DNA from: Aminithiophilus ramosus
Lineage (GTDB): Bacteria > Synergistota > Synergistia > Synergistales > Aminithiophilaceae
Length of the DNA: 64,000 bases
Reading direction: 5' to 3'
Assembly: GCF_018069705.1 (NCBI RefSeq)
Contig: NZ_CP072943.1
Coordinates: 1,923,453-1,987,452, forward strand
Shown: positions 25,069-34,372 of the stretch, piece after piece
Numbering within the stretch: position 1 is the stretch's first letter
How the letters are laid out: each line of letters starts with the position of its first letter
The notes under the pieces: generated by a model
What the model saw: the letters and a program-made list of their open reading frames with translations, nothing else
Told to the model about the DNA's origin: nothing
Databases searched by the model: none
Translations under genes and position numbers: made by a program

Positions 25069-25878
25069 TCAGAGGAGGATCCGGTCGGCGACGACGGCGG
25101 CGGCGACGACGGCGACGACGACGGCCAAAGCCGCTCCGTCGCGAAGACGCCATTTCAGGGGGTTCAGGCGGGTCCGTCCCCTGCCGCCCCTGTAGCCTCG
25201 GGCCTCCATGGCCGTGGCGAGATCGTCGGCCCGCTGGAAGACGATGACGAAAAGGGGGACGAGGACGGGGATGAAGGCCCTCAGACGGCGGACCACGTTG
25301 CCCCGATCGAGGTCGGCACCGCGGGCGAGCTGGGCCTTCATGATCCGGTCCGTCTCGTCGAGAAGGGTGGGAATGAAGCGGAGGGCGATGGTCATCATCA
25401 TGGCCAGGTCGTGGGCCGGGAAGCCCAGAGGGGTCAGCGGCGAGAAGAGCCGTTCCAGGCCGTCGGAAAGTTCCATGGGACTCGTCGTCAGGGTGAGAAG
25501 TCCGGCGAAGAGGACGAGGAAGAAAAGACGGAGTCCCATGCGGGCGGCCATGACCAGTCCTTCGCCGGTGATGGAGACGATTCCCCACTGCCAGATCGCC
25601 TCTCCTTTGGTGAAGAAGACGTGGATCAGGGCCGTGAGGAGGACGAGGACGACGACGGGACGGGCCGAGCGGAGGACCATCGTCAGCGGGATCCGCGCCA
25701 GGAAGGCCAGGCAGGGCAGGAGAAGGGCCCAGAGGGGGAAGAGCCTCAGGTCGGAGACGAGGAAGACGCCCGTGAGGAGGGCGACGGCGGCGACGATTTT
25801 GCAGCGGGGGTCGAGGTGGTGTACGAAGGAGTCGGCCGGAACGTACTGGCCCAGGGTCATGTGGTTCAGGAACTGCAT
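25069..25878 (-). CDS. ecfT: ECF transporter transmembrane component EcfT
   Basis: A 269-residue membrane protein, starting MQFLNHMTLGQYVPADSFVHHLDPRCK, with several hydrophobic segments and the coupling helix motif ARGADLDRGN (about 176-185). It joins the two EcfA ATPases to exchangeable substrate-binding S components that import vitamins or metal ions. The start overlaps the end of ecfA2. No S component is encoded here, as usual for group II ECF transporters. Confidence 0.93.
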   Translation of the reverse strand: MQFLNHMTLGQYVPADSFVHHLDPRCKIVAAVALLTGVFLVSDLRLFPLWALLLPCLAFLARIPLTMVLRSARPVVVLVLLTALIHVFFTKGEAIWQWGIVSITGEGLVMAARMGLRLFFLVLFAGLLTLTTSPMELSDGLERLFSPLTPLGFPAHDLAMMMTIALRFIPTLLDETDRIMKAQLARGADLDRGNVVRRLRAFIPVLVPLFVIVFQRADDLATAMEARGYRGGRGRTRLNPLKWRLRDGAALAVVVAVVAAAVVADRILL

Positions 25879-26717
25879 CGCGAGACCTCCCCGATGAGGG
25901 CACGGGCCACCTCTTCCGGATTCCACGAGAGGGGGACGTTGTAGCCGTATTCGCGGAGCGAGCGGGCGAAGGCCAGCACTTCCGGGAGGACGAGGCCCTG
26001 TACGGGACGGTCGAGAAGCTGTTCGACGACGATCGCCGGAGGCCCCCAGAAGAGGGCCCTCCCTCTTTCGAGGACGCAGATTTTGTCGCAGTGGGCCAGG
26101 GCCAGCTCCAGGTCGTGAGTGACCTGGACGACGGCGATTCCCTCGCGGCGAAGCCCCTCGACGAGGGCCATGAGGTTCCGGCGCCCCCGGGAATCGAGGC
26201 CGGCCGCGGGCTCGTCGAGGACGAGGTAGGAGGGGCGGACGGCGAGGACGGAGGCGATGGCCAGGAGCCTCTTCTGCCCTCCCGAGAGGGAGAAGGGACT
26301 CCGTCTCCGGGAAAGGCCGTCGAGGCCGACGAGGGCCAGGGCCGCGTCGACGGCGTCGGGAATCTCCTTCTCGTCGAGCCCCCAGTTGCGGGGACCGAAG
26401 GTCATCTCCTCCTCGACGGTCTCGGCGAAGAGCTGCTGTTCCGGGTACTGGAAGACGAGGCCGACGCGGCGCCTGATCTCCCGCAGGTCGGGGCCGCCCT
26501 TGACGGCCTTGAGGCCGTCGACGGAGACCTCGCCCTCGTCGGCCAGAAGAAGGGCGTTGAGGTGCTGGGCCAGGGTCGACTTGCCACTGCCGGTGTGGCC
26601 GACGACGGCGACCCACTGGGCATCGTCGACGGTGAGGGAGACCTCTTTGAGGGCCGTCGTCTCCAGGGGCGTTCCCCTGTGGTAGATGTGGCTGACGTTG
26701 CGCAGGATCAGCGACAT
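25866..26717 (-). CDS. ecfA2: ECF transporter ATPase EcfA2
   Basis: A 283-residue ABC ATPase. Walker A is GHTGSGKST (40-48), the signature is LSGGQKRLLAIA, and Walker B is YLVLDEPAAGLD. It pairs with EcfA1 to power the ECF module. The start overlaps the ecfA1 stop by 10 bases. Confidence 0.95.
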   Translation of the reverse strand: MSLILRNVSHIYHRGTPLETTALKEVSLTVDDAQWVAVVGHTGSGKSTLAQHLNALLLADEGEVSVDGLKAVKGGPDLREIRRRVGLVFQYPEQQLFAETVEEEMTFGPRNWGLDEKEIPDAVDAALALVGLDGLSRRRSPFSLSGGQKRLLAIASVLAVRPSYLVLDEPAAGLDSRGRRNLMALVEGLRREGIAVVQVTHDLELALAHCDKICVLERGRALFWGPPAIVVEQLLDRPVQGLVLPEVLAFARSLREYGYNVPLSWNPEEVARALIGEVSRCSS

Positions 26718-27538
26718 AGGGCGTCGAGCACCTCCTTGACGCTGGGGCGGACATCGGCTCCGACGACGCCTGCTTCCCGCAGCCGCTGCCAGAGCCGGAC
26801 GAAGGGGGGCGTCTCCAGTCCCCAGGAGGCGAGGCGATCGGCTCCGAGCGCGAAGAGGTCGACGGGCCGCCCCTGCCAGAGGAGGCGTCCCTCGTCGATG
26901 ACGGCGACCCTGTGACAGGCGACGACCTCTTCGAGACGGTGGGTGATCTGGACGATGGTCATTCCCCTCCCGTTGAGATCGGCGACGACGTCCATGATCT
27001 CTTCCCTCCCCTGGGGGTCGAGCATGGCCGTCGCCTCGTCGAGGACGAGGCAGGGCGGATTTCCGGCGAGAGCGCCCGCTATGGCCAGTCTCTGCTTCTG
27101 ACCGCCCGAGAGGGTGTAGACGGGACTCCGTTCCTTTCCCCTCAGGCCGCAGACGTCGAGGGCCCAGTCGACGCGTCGGCGGATCTCCTCGGGGGCCATG
27201 CCGGCGTTCTCGGGGCCGAAGGCGGCGTCCTCCTCGACGACGGCGGCCACGAGCTGGTTGTCGGGGTTCTGAAAGACCATGGCCACGAGGCGGCGGATGT
27301 CATAGAGACCGGCCTCGTCTTTCGTGTCGCGGCCACAGACAAGACAAACGCCCTGCGTGGGCGTGAGCAGGGCGTTGAGGTGTTTGGCGAGAGTCGATTT
27401 TCCCGAGCCGTTGGGCCCAAGGAGAGCCAGCCACTCCCCTCCCCTGATTTCGAGGTCGATGCCGTCGAGGACGGCGGTGTCGGTCCGGGGGTAGGTGAAA
27501 CGCACCCCCTGGAGGACCGACACGAAGCCTTCCGACAT
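26708..27538 (-). CDS. ecfA1: ECF transporter ATPase EcfA1
   Basis: A 276-residue ABC ATPase with Walker A GPNGSGKST (41-49), signature LSGGQKQRLAIA and Walker B CLVLDEATAMLD. It starts two bases after the rplQ stop, so the transporter is transcribed with the alpha operon, as in Bacillus and Clostridia. The first of the two ATPases after rplQ is conventionally EcfA1. Confidence 0.95.
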   Translation of the reverse strand: MSEGFVSVLQGVRFTYPRTDTAVLDGIDLEIRGGEWLALLGPNGSGKSTLAKHLNALLTPTQGVCLVCGRDTKDEAGLYDIRRLVAMVFQNPDNQLVAAVVEEDAAFGPENAGMAPEEIRRRVDWALDVCGLRGKERSPVYTLSGGQKQRLAIAGALAGNPPCLVLDEATAMLDPQGREEIMDVVADLNGRGMTIVQITHRLEEVVACHRVAVIDEGRLLWQGRPVDLFALGADRLASWGLETPPFVRLWQRLREAGVVGADVRPSVKEVLDALCR

Positions 27539-27540
27539 GC

Positions 27541-27894
27541 CTATTCGACCAGCTCGATGACCGCCATCGGCGAGGCGTCGCCCTTGCGATAGCCGAGCTT
27601 GACGATTCGGGTGTAGCCGCCGGGCCGGTTGGCGTAGCGGGGCGCCAACTCGTCGAAGAGCTTGGCGACGGCCGGCTTGTGAGGGAGCCTGGAGAGGACG
27701 ATTCTCCTGTCGTGGAGCGTCTCCCCTTTGGCCCGGGTGATGAGCTTCTCCGCGACGCGGCGAAGCTCCTTGGCCCGCGTCACCGTGGTGGTGATGCTGC
27801 CCTCAAGGAAGAGACTGGACGTCATGTTGGCCAGCATGGCCATGCGGTGGCTGCCGTAACGGCCAAGGCGGCGTCTGTCTACGCGATGCCTCAT
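27541..27894 (-). CDS. rplQ: 50S ribosomal protein L17
   Basis: 117 residues starting MRHRVDRRRLGRYGSHR, the conserved L17 N-terminus, and including TTTVTRAKELRRVAEKLI. It sits at the polypeptide exit region of the 50S subunit. It is the last ribosomal gene of the cluster, six bases after rpoA. Confidence 0.98.
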   Translation of the reverse strand: MRHRVDRRRLGRYGSHRMAMLANMTSSLFLEGSITTTVTRAKELRRVAEKLITRAKGETLHDRRIVLSRLPHKPAVAKLFDELAPRYANRPGGYTRIVKLGYRKGDASPMAVIELVE

Positions 27895-27899
27895 GAGGC

Positions 27900-28895
27900 T
27901 TATTCCTCCTTCGTTTCCTTTTCCGTTTCGGCGGTGATGAGGCTCAGGCCCGCCTGTTCCAGTTTCTCTTCGATCTCCCTGAGGGAGATTTTGCCGAGGT
28001 TGCGGATCTTGAGCAGATCTTCCTTGCTCCGGCCGACGAGGTCGCCGATGGAAAGGATGCCGCCCCGGAGGAGGCAGTTCTCGCTCCGGATGGAGAGTTC
28101 GAGATCGCGGACGGGCCGGGCGAGGAATCCGTCCTCGTCTCCCGTCGGGGAAGCGCTCTCGTCGCCCTCGGCACCGACGGGAGCGAGAGGCGATTCGACG
28201 ACGACGGAACGCCCCAGGTCGCCGGCGATCTGGGAGAAGTAGCCCTTGAGGATCTGCGACGATTCGGCGACGGCCTCCTCGGGGGAGATGACGCCGTTGG
28301 TCCAGACCTCGAGGACGAGGCTGTCGTAGTCCGTCCTCTGGCCGACCCGGGCCGCCTGCACTTCGTACTTGACGCGCTCCACGGGCGAGAAAAGGGCATC
28401 GATGGGGAGGGAGTCGACGGGCAGGTAGGCCGCGCGAGGTCTGTCGTTGGGCAGGTATCCCACGCCCTGTTCGACGTAGAGGTCCATGGCCAGCCTCGCG
28501 CCCTCTTCGAGTTCGCAGATGTAGGCATCGGGGTCGACGAAGTCGATCTCGCTGTCGGGCTCGATCATTCCCGCCGTCACCCGACAGGGTCCCTGCGCCT
28601 CGAGGCGCAGGATCCGCGATTCCTCTTCGGCGTAACAGCGAACGGGGACATGCTTGAGGTTCAGGACGAGCTCGATGACATCTTCCCGCACTCCGGGAAT
28701 GGTGCTGAATTCGTGGAGCACTCCCTCGACGCGGACGGCCGTGATGGCCGCGCCCCGCACCGATGACAGCAGGACCCTCCGGAGGGCATTGCCCAAGGTG
28801 ACGCCGAAGCCCCTTTCAAGGGGCTCGACGACGATCCTGCCGAAGCGGGGGGTGCTTTCCTCGACCCGTATTTCAGGACGGATTGGCTCCATCAT
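27900..28895 (-). CDS. rpoA: RNA polymerase alpha subunit
   Basis: Alpha dimerises to start polymerase assembly. The N-terminal domain (FGVTLGNALRRVLLSS, about 31-46) and the C-terminal domain that binds UP elements and activators (LLKIRNLGKISLREIEEKL, near 300) are both present in 331 residues. Of several possible starts (GTG 28904, ATG 28895, ATG 28892), 28895 is best placed behind AAAGGTGG. The linker (about 235-260) is rich in Ser, Pro and Gly. Confidence 0.97.
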   Translation of the reverse strand: MMEPIRPEIRVEESTPRFGRIVVEPLERGFGVTLGNALRRVLLSSVRGAAITAVRVEGVLHEFSTIPGVREDVIELVLNLKHVPVRCYAEEESRILRLEAQGPCRVTAGMIEPDSEIDFVDPDAYICELEEGARLAMDLYVEQGVGYLPNDRPRAAYLPVDSLPIDALFSPVERVKYEVQAARVGQRTDYDSLVLEVWTNGVISPEEAVAESSQILKGYFSQIAGDLGRSVVVESPLAPVGAEGDESASPTGDEDGFLARPVRDLELSIRSENCLLRGGILSIGDLVGRSKEDLLKIRNLGKISLREIEEKLEQAGLSLITAETEKETKEE

Positions 28896-28914
28896 TCCCC
28901 CCACCTTTCATGCA

Positions 28915-29547
28915 TTAACGGGCATAGAATTCGACAACGAGCTGCTCGTTGACGGGCGTATCGATCTGGTCGCGGCCCGGAACGGAGACGATCCTGGCCT
29001 CGAGCCTGTCGGCGCTGAACTCGATCCAGGCGGGGATGGAGCGGGCACCTGCGACTTCGGCGTTGTTCTTGATGAGGGTCACGTCGCGGCTGCCGGCAGC
29101 CACGGAGACGACGTCGCCGGCCTTGACGATGTAGCTGGCGATGTCGACCTTGCGGCCGTTGACGGCGAAGTGACCGTGACAGACGAGCTGCCGGGCCTGG
29201 GCCCGACTCAGGCCGAAGCCGAGACGGCAGACGACGTTGTCGAGGCGGCGCTCCAGAACCTGAAGGAAGTTGTGGCCCGTAGGGCCGTCCATCTTGAGGG
29301 CTCTGGCGTAGAAACGGCGGAACTGAGCCTCGCTCATGCCGTAGTAGCGGCGGAGCTTCTGCTTCTCCCGGAGGCGCAGCCCGTATTCACTCTGCTTGGA
29401 GTGACGTTTGGAGGCGCCGGCCTGTCCGGGTTTGGAATTCCTGCGGTTGATGGCGCACTTGTCGGTATAGCAGCGGTCGCCCTTCAGAAAGAGCTTGCAC
29501 CCCTCGGCCCGACAGAGACGGCATACGGGTCCCGTATATCTGCTCAT
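28915..29547 (-). CDS. rpsD: 30S ribosomal protein S4, zinc-binding type
   Basis: 210 residues with an N-terminal Cys cluster (C9, C12, C17, C26, C31), the C+ form of S4. The S4 RNA-binding domain follows (RLDNVVCRLGFGLSRAQARQLV). S4 binds 16S rRNA early in 30S assembly and in some bacteria represses its own operon. Confidence 0.98.
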   Translation of the reverse strand: MSRYTGPVCRLCRAEGCKLFLKGDRCYTDKCAINRRNSKPGQAGASKRHSKQSEYGLRLREKQKLRRYYGMSEAQFRRFYARALKMDGPTGHNFLQVLERRLDNVVCRLGFGLSRAQARQLVCHGHFAVNGRKVDIASYIVKAGDVVSVAAGSRDVTLIKNNAEVAGARSIPAWIEFSADRLEARIVSVPGRDQIDTPVNEQLVVEFYAR

Positions 29548-29577
29548 GCGGTGTTCCTACCTCCTTGCCGACTGGGC

Positions 29578-29970
29578 CTAGACGCGGCGCCGCTTGGGAG
29601 GACGGCAGCCGTTGTGGGGAATCGGGGTGGTGTCGCGGATCAGGTTCACCTGAAGGCCGACGGCCTGGAGGGACCTGATGGCCGATTCCCGACCCGGTCC
29701 GGGACCCTTGACGACGACGTCGATCTGCTGAAGCCCATGATCCTGGGCGGTCTTGGCGGCCTGAGCGGCGGCCATCTGGGCGGCGTAGGGCGTCGATTTG
29801 CGGGCGCCCTTGAAGCCCACGTTGCCGCCGGAAGCCCAGGAGATGAGGTTACCCTGCTTGTCGCTGATGCTGACAATGGTGTTGTTGAACGTGGAGAAGA
29901 TGTGAACCACTCCGTAGTTGATGTTCTTTTTTTCCTTGCGCTTGCCTCGGCGCTGGACTCGCTTGGCCAA
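29578..29970 (-). CDS. rpsK: 30S ribosomal protein S11
   Basis: 130 residues, with [15 protein letters not shown] and the terminal [18 protein letters not shown] typical of S11. It forms the platform of the 30S subunit near the E site. It lies between rpsM and rpsD as in most bacteria. Confidence 0.98.
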   Translation of the reverse strand: MAKRVQRRGKRKEKKNINYGVVHIFSTFNNTIVSISDKQGNLISWASGGNVGFKGARKSTPYAAQMAAAQAAKTAQDHGLQQIDVVVKGPGPGRESAIRSLQAVGLQVNLIRDTTPIPHNGCRPPKRRRV

Positions 29971-29994
29971 CTGCGTCTACCTCCTTGTCCTCCG

Positions 29995-30372
29995 CTACTT
30001 ACCGGCCTTTTTCTTGTTGGCCACGGTCCGGCGGGGTCCTTTACGGGTGCGGGCATTCGTCTTCGTCCGCTGACCGCGCACCGTGAGCCCCAGTTTGTGG
30101 CGAAGTCCGCGGTAGCAGCCGATCTCGACGAGACGTTTGATGTTCATCGTGACCTCCCGACGGAGGTCGCCCTCGACGAGATGATTGTTCTGGACTTCGT
30201 TGCGAAGCGCCTGAACTTCGTCGTCGGTGAGATCTTTGACCCGGGTGTCGGGGCTCACGCCCGTCAGGGCCAGGACCTTGCGCGACGTCGAAATGCCGAT
30301 GCCGAAAATATAGGTCAGGCCATATTCGATCCGTTTGTCGCGAGGAAGTTCCACGCCTGCGATTCGAGCCAT
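29995..30372 (-). CDS. rpsM: 30S ribosomal protein S13
   Basis: 125 residues starting [20 protein letters not shown] and ending in the basic tail [15 protein letters not shown]13 sits in the 30S head and contacts the P-site tRNA. The ATG at 30372 is four bases after the rpmJ stop, whose last codons contain the ribosome site AGGAGG. Confidence 0.98.
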   Translation of the reverse strand: MARIAGVELPRDKRIEYGLTYIFGIGISTSRKVLALTGVSPDTRVKDLTDDEVQALRNEVQNNHLVEGDLRREVTMNIKRLVEIGCYRGLRHKLGLTVRGQRTKTNARTRKGPRRTVANKKKAGK

Positions 30373-30376
30373 GCCT

Positions 30377-30502
30377 CTACCTCCTCGCTCCCTGACGCTG
30401 CTTGTGACGCGGGTTCTTGCTGCAGATGACCCGCACCACTCCGTTCCGCCTGATGATGCGGCAATGCTCACACATGGGCTTTACGGACGGTTTGACTTTC
30501 AT
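30377..30502 (-). CDS. rpmJ: 50S ribosomal protein L36, zinc-binding type
   Basis: A 41-residue protein, found by reading the gap between infA and rps[21 protein letters not shown], continuing to KQRQGARR. C11, C14, C27 and H33 form the zinc site of C+ L36. It is slightly longer than the usual 37-38 residues because of the tail QGARR, whose codons also provide the rpsM ribosome site. Confidence 0.96.
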   Translation of the reverse strand: MKVKPSVKPMCEHCRIIRRNGVVRVICSKNPRHKQRQGARR

Positions 30503-30577
30503 ACCGGTCACGCTCCTTGCGAAAAAACATCGACCCTTACCAGCCGCGGTAAGCGGGGACGCCTTGAGTTGGGAATC

Positions 30578-30796
30578 TTACTTGTATCGATATACGATCC
30601 GCGCACGGGTCAGATCGTAGGGCGACATCTGGAGGAGGACCCGATCGCCGGGCAGGATGCGGATGAAATGCATCCTCATCTTCCCCGACACGTGAGCCAG
30701 AACCTTATGCCCGTTTTCGAGCTCCACGCGGAACATGGCATTGGGAAGCGGCTCCACCACCTTGCCCCGCACCTCGATGACGTCATCTTTTGCCAT
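30578..30796 (-). CDS. infA: Translation initiation factor IF-1
   Basis: 72 residues, exactly the family length, beginning [19 protein letters not shown] with the S1-like OB fold to the end ([14 protein letters not shown]). IF-1 occupies the A site during initiation. The ATG at 30796 follows CCAAGGAGGT. It lies upstream of rpmJ as in most bacteria. Confidence 0.98.
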   Translation of the reverse strand: MAKDDVIEVRGKVVEPLPNAMFRVELENGHKVLAHVSGKMRMHFIRILPGDRVLLQMSPYDLTRARIVYRYK

Positions 30797-30915
30797 GCGT
30801 TTCCACCGACCTCCTTGGATTGCGGTTTCGCCCCTGACCGGAGAGGCCTGAGCCTCTTCCCGAGCGGGTGACGGATTTCCCCTCTGACGGCGGGATTTCG
30901 GCACCGCAAGCTACT

Positions 30916-30944
30916 ATTTTACACGATATTGCAACTTCGGGAAT
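30916..30944 (-). promoter_or_regulatory. Possible internal promoter before infA
   Basis: In the 182-base gap between map and infA an unusually AT-rich patch holds TAAAAT (30921-30916, minus strand). The -35 is weak (TTCCCG or ATTCCC at 16-17 bases). It could boost infA-rpmJ-rpsM-rpsK-rpsD-rpoA. Confidence 0.35.
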
Positions 30945-30978
30945 CATCCCGACGTCGGAGCGGCTCACGGGTGCCCCT

Positions 30979-31749
30979 TCACTCCCAGGGGGTGAGAATC
31001 TCGGCCCCCTCGGCCGTTACGAGTACCGTTTTCTCGAAGTGGGCCGCATCCGATCCGTCTGCGGTGACGACAGTCCATCCGTCCGGTCTGGTGACGACCC
31101 GCTCTCCCCCCGACATGACCATGGGCTCGATGGCCAAGGTCATGCCGGGCTTGAGGACGAGCCCCCGACCGGGCTTTCCGTAGTTGGGGACCTGAGGCGG
31201 TTCATGCATGTGACGTCCGATGCCATGGCCCGCGTAGTCGCGGACCAGGCCGAATCCCCGAGGCTTGACGTAGGACTCGACGGCATGGCCCACGTCGCCC
31301 AGGGTCGCGCCGCCGCGGACGGCGGCGAGAGCCCTGTCGAGCGATTCGCGGGTGACCTGAAGCAGGTCTCTGCGGGCCTCGGAGACGGCTCCGACGGGAT
31401 AACTCCGGGCGGCGTCTCCGAAATAGCGGTCGTAGCCGACGACGATGTCGACGCTGACGATGTCCCCTTCCCGAAGGATCCGATCCCGGCTGGGAATGCC
31501 GTGAACGACTTCGTCGTTGACGGAGGTGCAGAGGCTCGCCGGGTAGGGGCTGGCGATGCCGGGCACGCGGTACCCCTTGGTGGCGGGAACGCCGCCGCTT
31601 TTGACGATGAGGGCTTCCGCCGTCTCGTCGAGAGTCAGGGTGTCGACGCCGGGGACGATGAGCTCCTCCAAGAGCCGGAGGACGTCGACGACGATCCGGC
31701 CCGCCTGTTTCATGTTTCTTATTTCATGGTCCGATTTCAGTGTGATCAT
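30979..31749 (-). CDS. map: Methionine aminopeptidase, type I
   Basis: A 256-residue metalloprotease that removes the initiator methionine. The metal-binding residues fall in VSVDIVVGYDRYFGDAARSY, GHGIGRHMHEPPQVPNYG and AIEPMVM. The ATG at 31749 (MITLKSDHEIRNMKQAG) lies one base after adk, the standard secY-adk-map order. No N-terminal zinc or SH3 extension is present. Confidence 0.97.
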   Translation of the reverse strand: MITLKSDHEIRNMKQAGRIVVDVLRLLEELIVPGVDTLTLDETAEALIVKSGGVPATKGYRVPGIASPYPASLCTSVNDEVVHGIPSRDRILREGDIVSVDIVVGYDRYFGDAARSYPVGAVSEARRDLLQVTRESLDRALAAVRGGATLGDVGHAVESYVKPRGFGLVRDYAGHGIGRHMHEPPQVPNYGKPGRGLVLKPGMTLAIEPMVMSGGERVVTRPDGWTVVTADGSDAAHFEKTVLVTAEGAEILTPWE

Positions 31750-31750
31750 C

Positions 31751-32395
31751 CTACGCCCCGAGTCGGTTCTCAAGGGCGACGAGCACGGCGTCGCCCGATC
31801 CGCCGGCGTCGACTTCCAGGAGCCTGTCCTGGCTCCGGTAGTAGTCGACGAGGGGGGCCGTCTGTTCGTGATAGACGGCCAGACGGTTGCGGATGACCGA
31901 TTCCCGGTCGTCGCTGCGCTGATAGATCTCGCCGCCGCAGGCGTCACAGACGCCCTCGACGGCCGTGGGATGGAAGGCGACGTTGTAGATGGCCCCGCAG
32001 CCGCGGCAGAGCCGCCTGCCGCTGAGCCTTTCGACGACGGTTTCATCATCGACCTGGAGGAGAACCACGGCGTCGAGGGTCAGCCCCAGATCGGCCAGAA
32101 GGCGATCGAGCGCCTCGGCCTGGGGGACGGTCCGGGGAAAGCCGTCGAGGATGAAGCCTCCCTCGCAGTCCTTTTCGCGAAGACGGTCCCCCATCATGGC
32201 GACGATGAGGTCATCGGTCACGAGCTGCCCGGCCTCCATGAACGTCTTGGCCTTCAGTCCCAAAGGCGTTCCCTTCTTGACGTTCTCCCGAAGGATGTCG
32301 CCAGTAGAGATGTGGGCCACCTGATGGTGTTCCAGCACTTTGGCCGCCTGAGTCCCTTTGCCCGCTCCCGGAGGTCCCAGGAATATCACTCGCAT
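31751..32395 (-). CDS. adk: Adenylate kinase, zinc-LID type
   Basis: A 214-residue enzyme converting AMP and ATP to two ADP. P-loop GPPGAGKGT is at residues 8-16. The LID carries a Cys4 zinc site (C130, C133, C150, C153), as in Gram-positive and many anaerobic bacteria. The ATG at 32395 was chosen by homology (MRVIFLGPPGAGKG). Confidence 0.98.
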   Translation of the reverse strand: MRVIFLGPPGAGKGTQAAKVLEHHQVAHISTGDILRENVKKGTPLGLKAKTFMEAGQLVTDDLIVAMMGDRLREKDCEGGFILDGFPRTVPQAEALDRLLADLGLTLDAVVLLQVDDETVVERLSGRRLCRGCGAIYNVAFHPTAVEGVCDACGGEIYQRSDDRESVIRNRLAVYHEQTAPLVDYYRSQDRLLEVDAGGSGDAVLVALENRLGA

Positions 32396-32423
32396 GTCCT
32401 TAGTCTCCTTATTCCGGTCCGGC

Positions 32424-33716
32424 CTAGAGCCGCAAGAGGCTTCCGGCCTTGTCGCGACGCTTGAGAATGCCGTCGTAGTGGCGCATGAGAAGCTGCGCCT
32501 CAATCTGATGGACCGTGTCCAGGGCGACGCCGACGACGATGAGAACGGCCGTCCCGCCGAAGTAGAAGCTGGTGATGCCCATGATGCGCGTCATCAGCGT
32601 CGGGATGAGGGCGATGACGGCCAAGAAGAGGCTGCCGCCCAGGGTGATGCGCGTCATGACGCGCTCGATGTAATCCGACGTGGGCCGTCCCGGGCGGATG
32701 CCCAGGATGAAGCCGCCGTTCTTCTTCATGTTGTTGGCCACGTCGACGGGATTGAAGACGACGGCCGTGTAGAAGTAGGCGAAGAAGACGATGAGCGCCA
32801 CGTAGAGGAGCATGTAGAGGATCGAGTCGGGGCCGAGAAGGTTGATGAGCCGCGTCGCCCAGTCTCCTTTGAAGAAGCGGAGGAGCATCGTCGGGAACAT
32901 GAGGATCGACGAGGCGAAGATGATGGGGATGACCCCGGACTGGTTGACCCTCAGGGGAATGAAGGTGCTCTGTCCCCCGTAGACGCGGTTGCCGACGACG
33001 CGCTTGGCGTACTGGACGGGAAGGCGCCTCTGTCCCTCCTGAAGGAGAATGGCTCCGGCGACGACGACGATCATGAGCGCGACGGCCAGAAGCAGGGTGA
33101 CGGCGTTCATCTCGCCCATGCGGAGCATGGTGAAGGTCCTGATGAAGGCCTCGGGGACGCGGGCCACGATGCCGGCGAAGATGAGAAGCGAAATGCCGTT
33201 GCCGATGCCGTGATCGGTGATCTCCTCGCCGAGCCACATGACGGCGACGGAACCCGCCGTTATGGTGACGACGACGACGAGGCCGCCCAGCAGGCCGCCG
33301 GAGAAGATGCCCAGGTTTCTCAGCCAGAAGGTGAGCCCCAGGGCCTGAACGACGGCGAAGAGGATGGTGCCCAACCGGGTGTACTGGACGATCTTCTTCC
33401 GCCCCTCATCGCCCTCTTTCTGCATCTTCTCCAGCGCCGGGAAGACGACGACGAGGAGCTGCATGACGATGCTGGAGTTGATGTAGGGCGCAACGCCGAG
33501 AGCGAAGACGCTGAAACGGCTGAGGGCTCCTCCGGCGAAGAGGTCAAGGAAACCGAGGACCCCTCCCTGCTCGAAGAGCTTGGCCATGGCCGCCGTATCG
33601 ATGCCGGGCGTCGGAATGTGGGAACCGAGGCGGTAGATGAAGAGGACCGCCATGGTGAAGAGGATCCGACGTTTGAGATCGGGCAGCCTGAAGGCGTCGC
33701 GGAAGGAGTCGATCAC
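32424..33716 (-). CDS. secY: Protein translocase subunit SecY
   Basis: A 430-residue integral membrane protein with ten predicted membrane segments, the central channel of the Sec translocon. Landmarks are YRLGSHIPTPGIDTAAM near residue 24 and the plug region after TM1 (FSVFALGVAPYINSSIVMQLL). Loop GGQSTFIPLRVNQSGVIPIIFA follows TM6. It starts directly after the rplO stop. Confidence 0.97.
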   Translation of the reverse strand: MIDSFRDAFRLPDLKRRILFTMAVLFIYRLGSHIPTPGIDTAAMAKLFEQGGVLGFLDLFAGGALSRFSVFALGVAPYINSSIVMQLLVVVFPALEKMQKEGDEGRKKIVQYTRLGTILFAVVQALGLTFWLRNLGIFSGGLLGGLVVVVTITAGSVAVMWLGEEITDHGIGNGISLLIFAGIVARVPEAFIRTFTMLRMGEMNAVTLLLAVALMIVVVAGAILLQEGQRRLPVQYAKRVVGNRVYGGQSTFIPLRVNQSGVIPIIFASSILMFPTMLLRFFKGDWATRLINLLGPDSILYMLLYVALIVFFAYFYTAVVFNPVDVANNMKKNGGFILGIRPGRPTSDYIERVMTRITLGGSLFLAVIALIPTLMTRIMGITSFYFGGTAVLIVVGVALDTVHQIEAQLLMRHYDGILKRRDKAGSLLRL

Positions 33717-34163
33717 TTAGACCACCTCGGCCTTCCCGCCCGACGCCTCTATCTTCTCGATGGCCTGTCCGCTGAAGGCGTCGGCTTTGACGTGGAAGTT
33801 CTTGGTCATTTCCCCGTCGCCGAGCACCTTGACGGGATCGGTGAGCTTCTTGACGAGACCGCTCCGGTAGAGCTCGTTGACGGTGATCTCCATGCCGGCC
33901 TCGAAGCGGGCGTCGAGATCGGAGACGTTGACGATCTGATAGTTCTTGGCGAAGCGGAAGTTGCTGAAACCCCGCTTGGGCGTGCGGCGATAGAGAGGCA
34001 TCTGGCCTCCCTCGAAGCCGGGGCGGACACCGCCGCCGGCCCGAGCCTGCTGGCCCTTGGTTCCCTTGCCGCCGGTCTTGCCCAGGCCGCTGCCGATGCC
34101 CTGGCCGAGACGTTTTTTGGGCTTGCGGGAGCCGGCGGCCGGACGCAGGTCGTGAATGCGCAT
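33717..34163 (-). CDS. rplO: 50S ribosomal protein L15
   Basis: 148 residues, MRIHDLRPAAGSRKPKKRLG, with the glycine/lysine-rich N-terminal extension (GKTGGKGTKGQQARAGGG) that threads into 23S rRNA. A late-assembly 50S protein. The stop is adjacent to the secY start. Confidence 0.98.
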   Translation of the reverse strand: MRIHDLRPAAGSRKPKKRLGQGIGSGLGKTGGKGTKGQQARAGGGVRPGFEGGQMPLYRRTPKRGFSNFRFAKNYQIVNVSDLDARFEAGMEITVNELYRSGLVKKLTDPVKVLGDGEMTKNFHVKADAFSGQAIEKIEASGGKAEVV

Positions 34164-34175
34164 GGTCCTAACCTC

Positions 34176-34361
34176 CTAATCCTCGATGACGGACCACTGG
34201 ACGAGGTGATGCACCGAGGCGACCATCCCCCTGATCTGGGGCGTGTCGTCGTGCTCCACCGTGTGGTTCAGCCTGTGCAGACCGAGGGCTCTGATGGTCC
34301 GAGCCTGACGCTCGGGCCGGTTGATGCAGCTTTTGACCCACTTGACCTGAATGCGTGCCAT
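34176..34361 (-). CDS. rpmD: 50S ribosomal protein L30
   Basis: 61 residues: MARIQVKWVKSCINRPERQA, then ALGLHRLNHTVEHDDTPQIRGM, a clear L30. It is present between rpsE and rplO as in most bacteria. Confidence 0.96.
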   Translation of the reverse strand: MARIQVKWVKSCINRPERQARTIRALGLHRLNHTVEHDDTPQIRGMVASVHHLVQWSVIED

Positions 34362-34372
34362 GGCGAGACCTC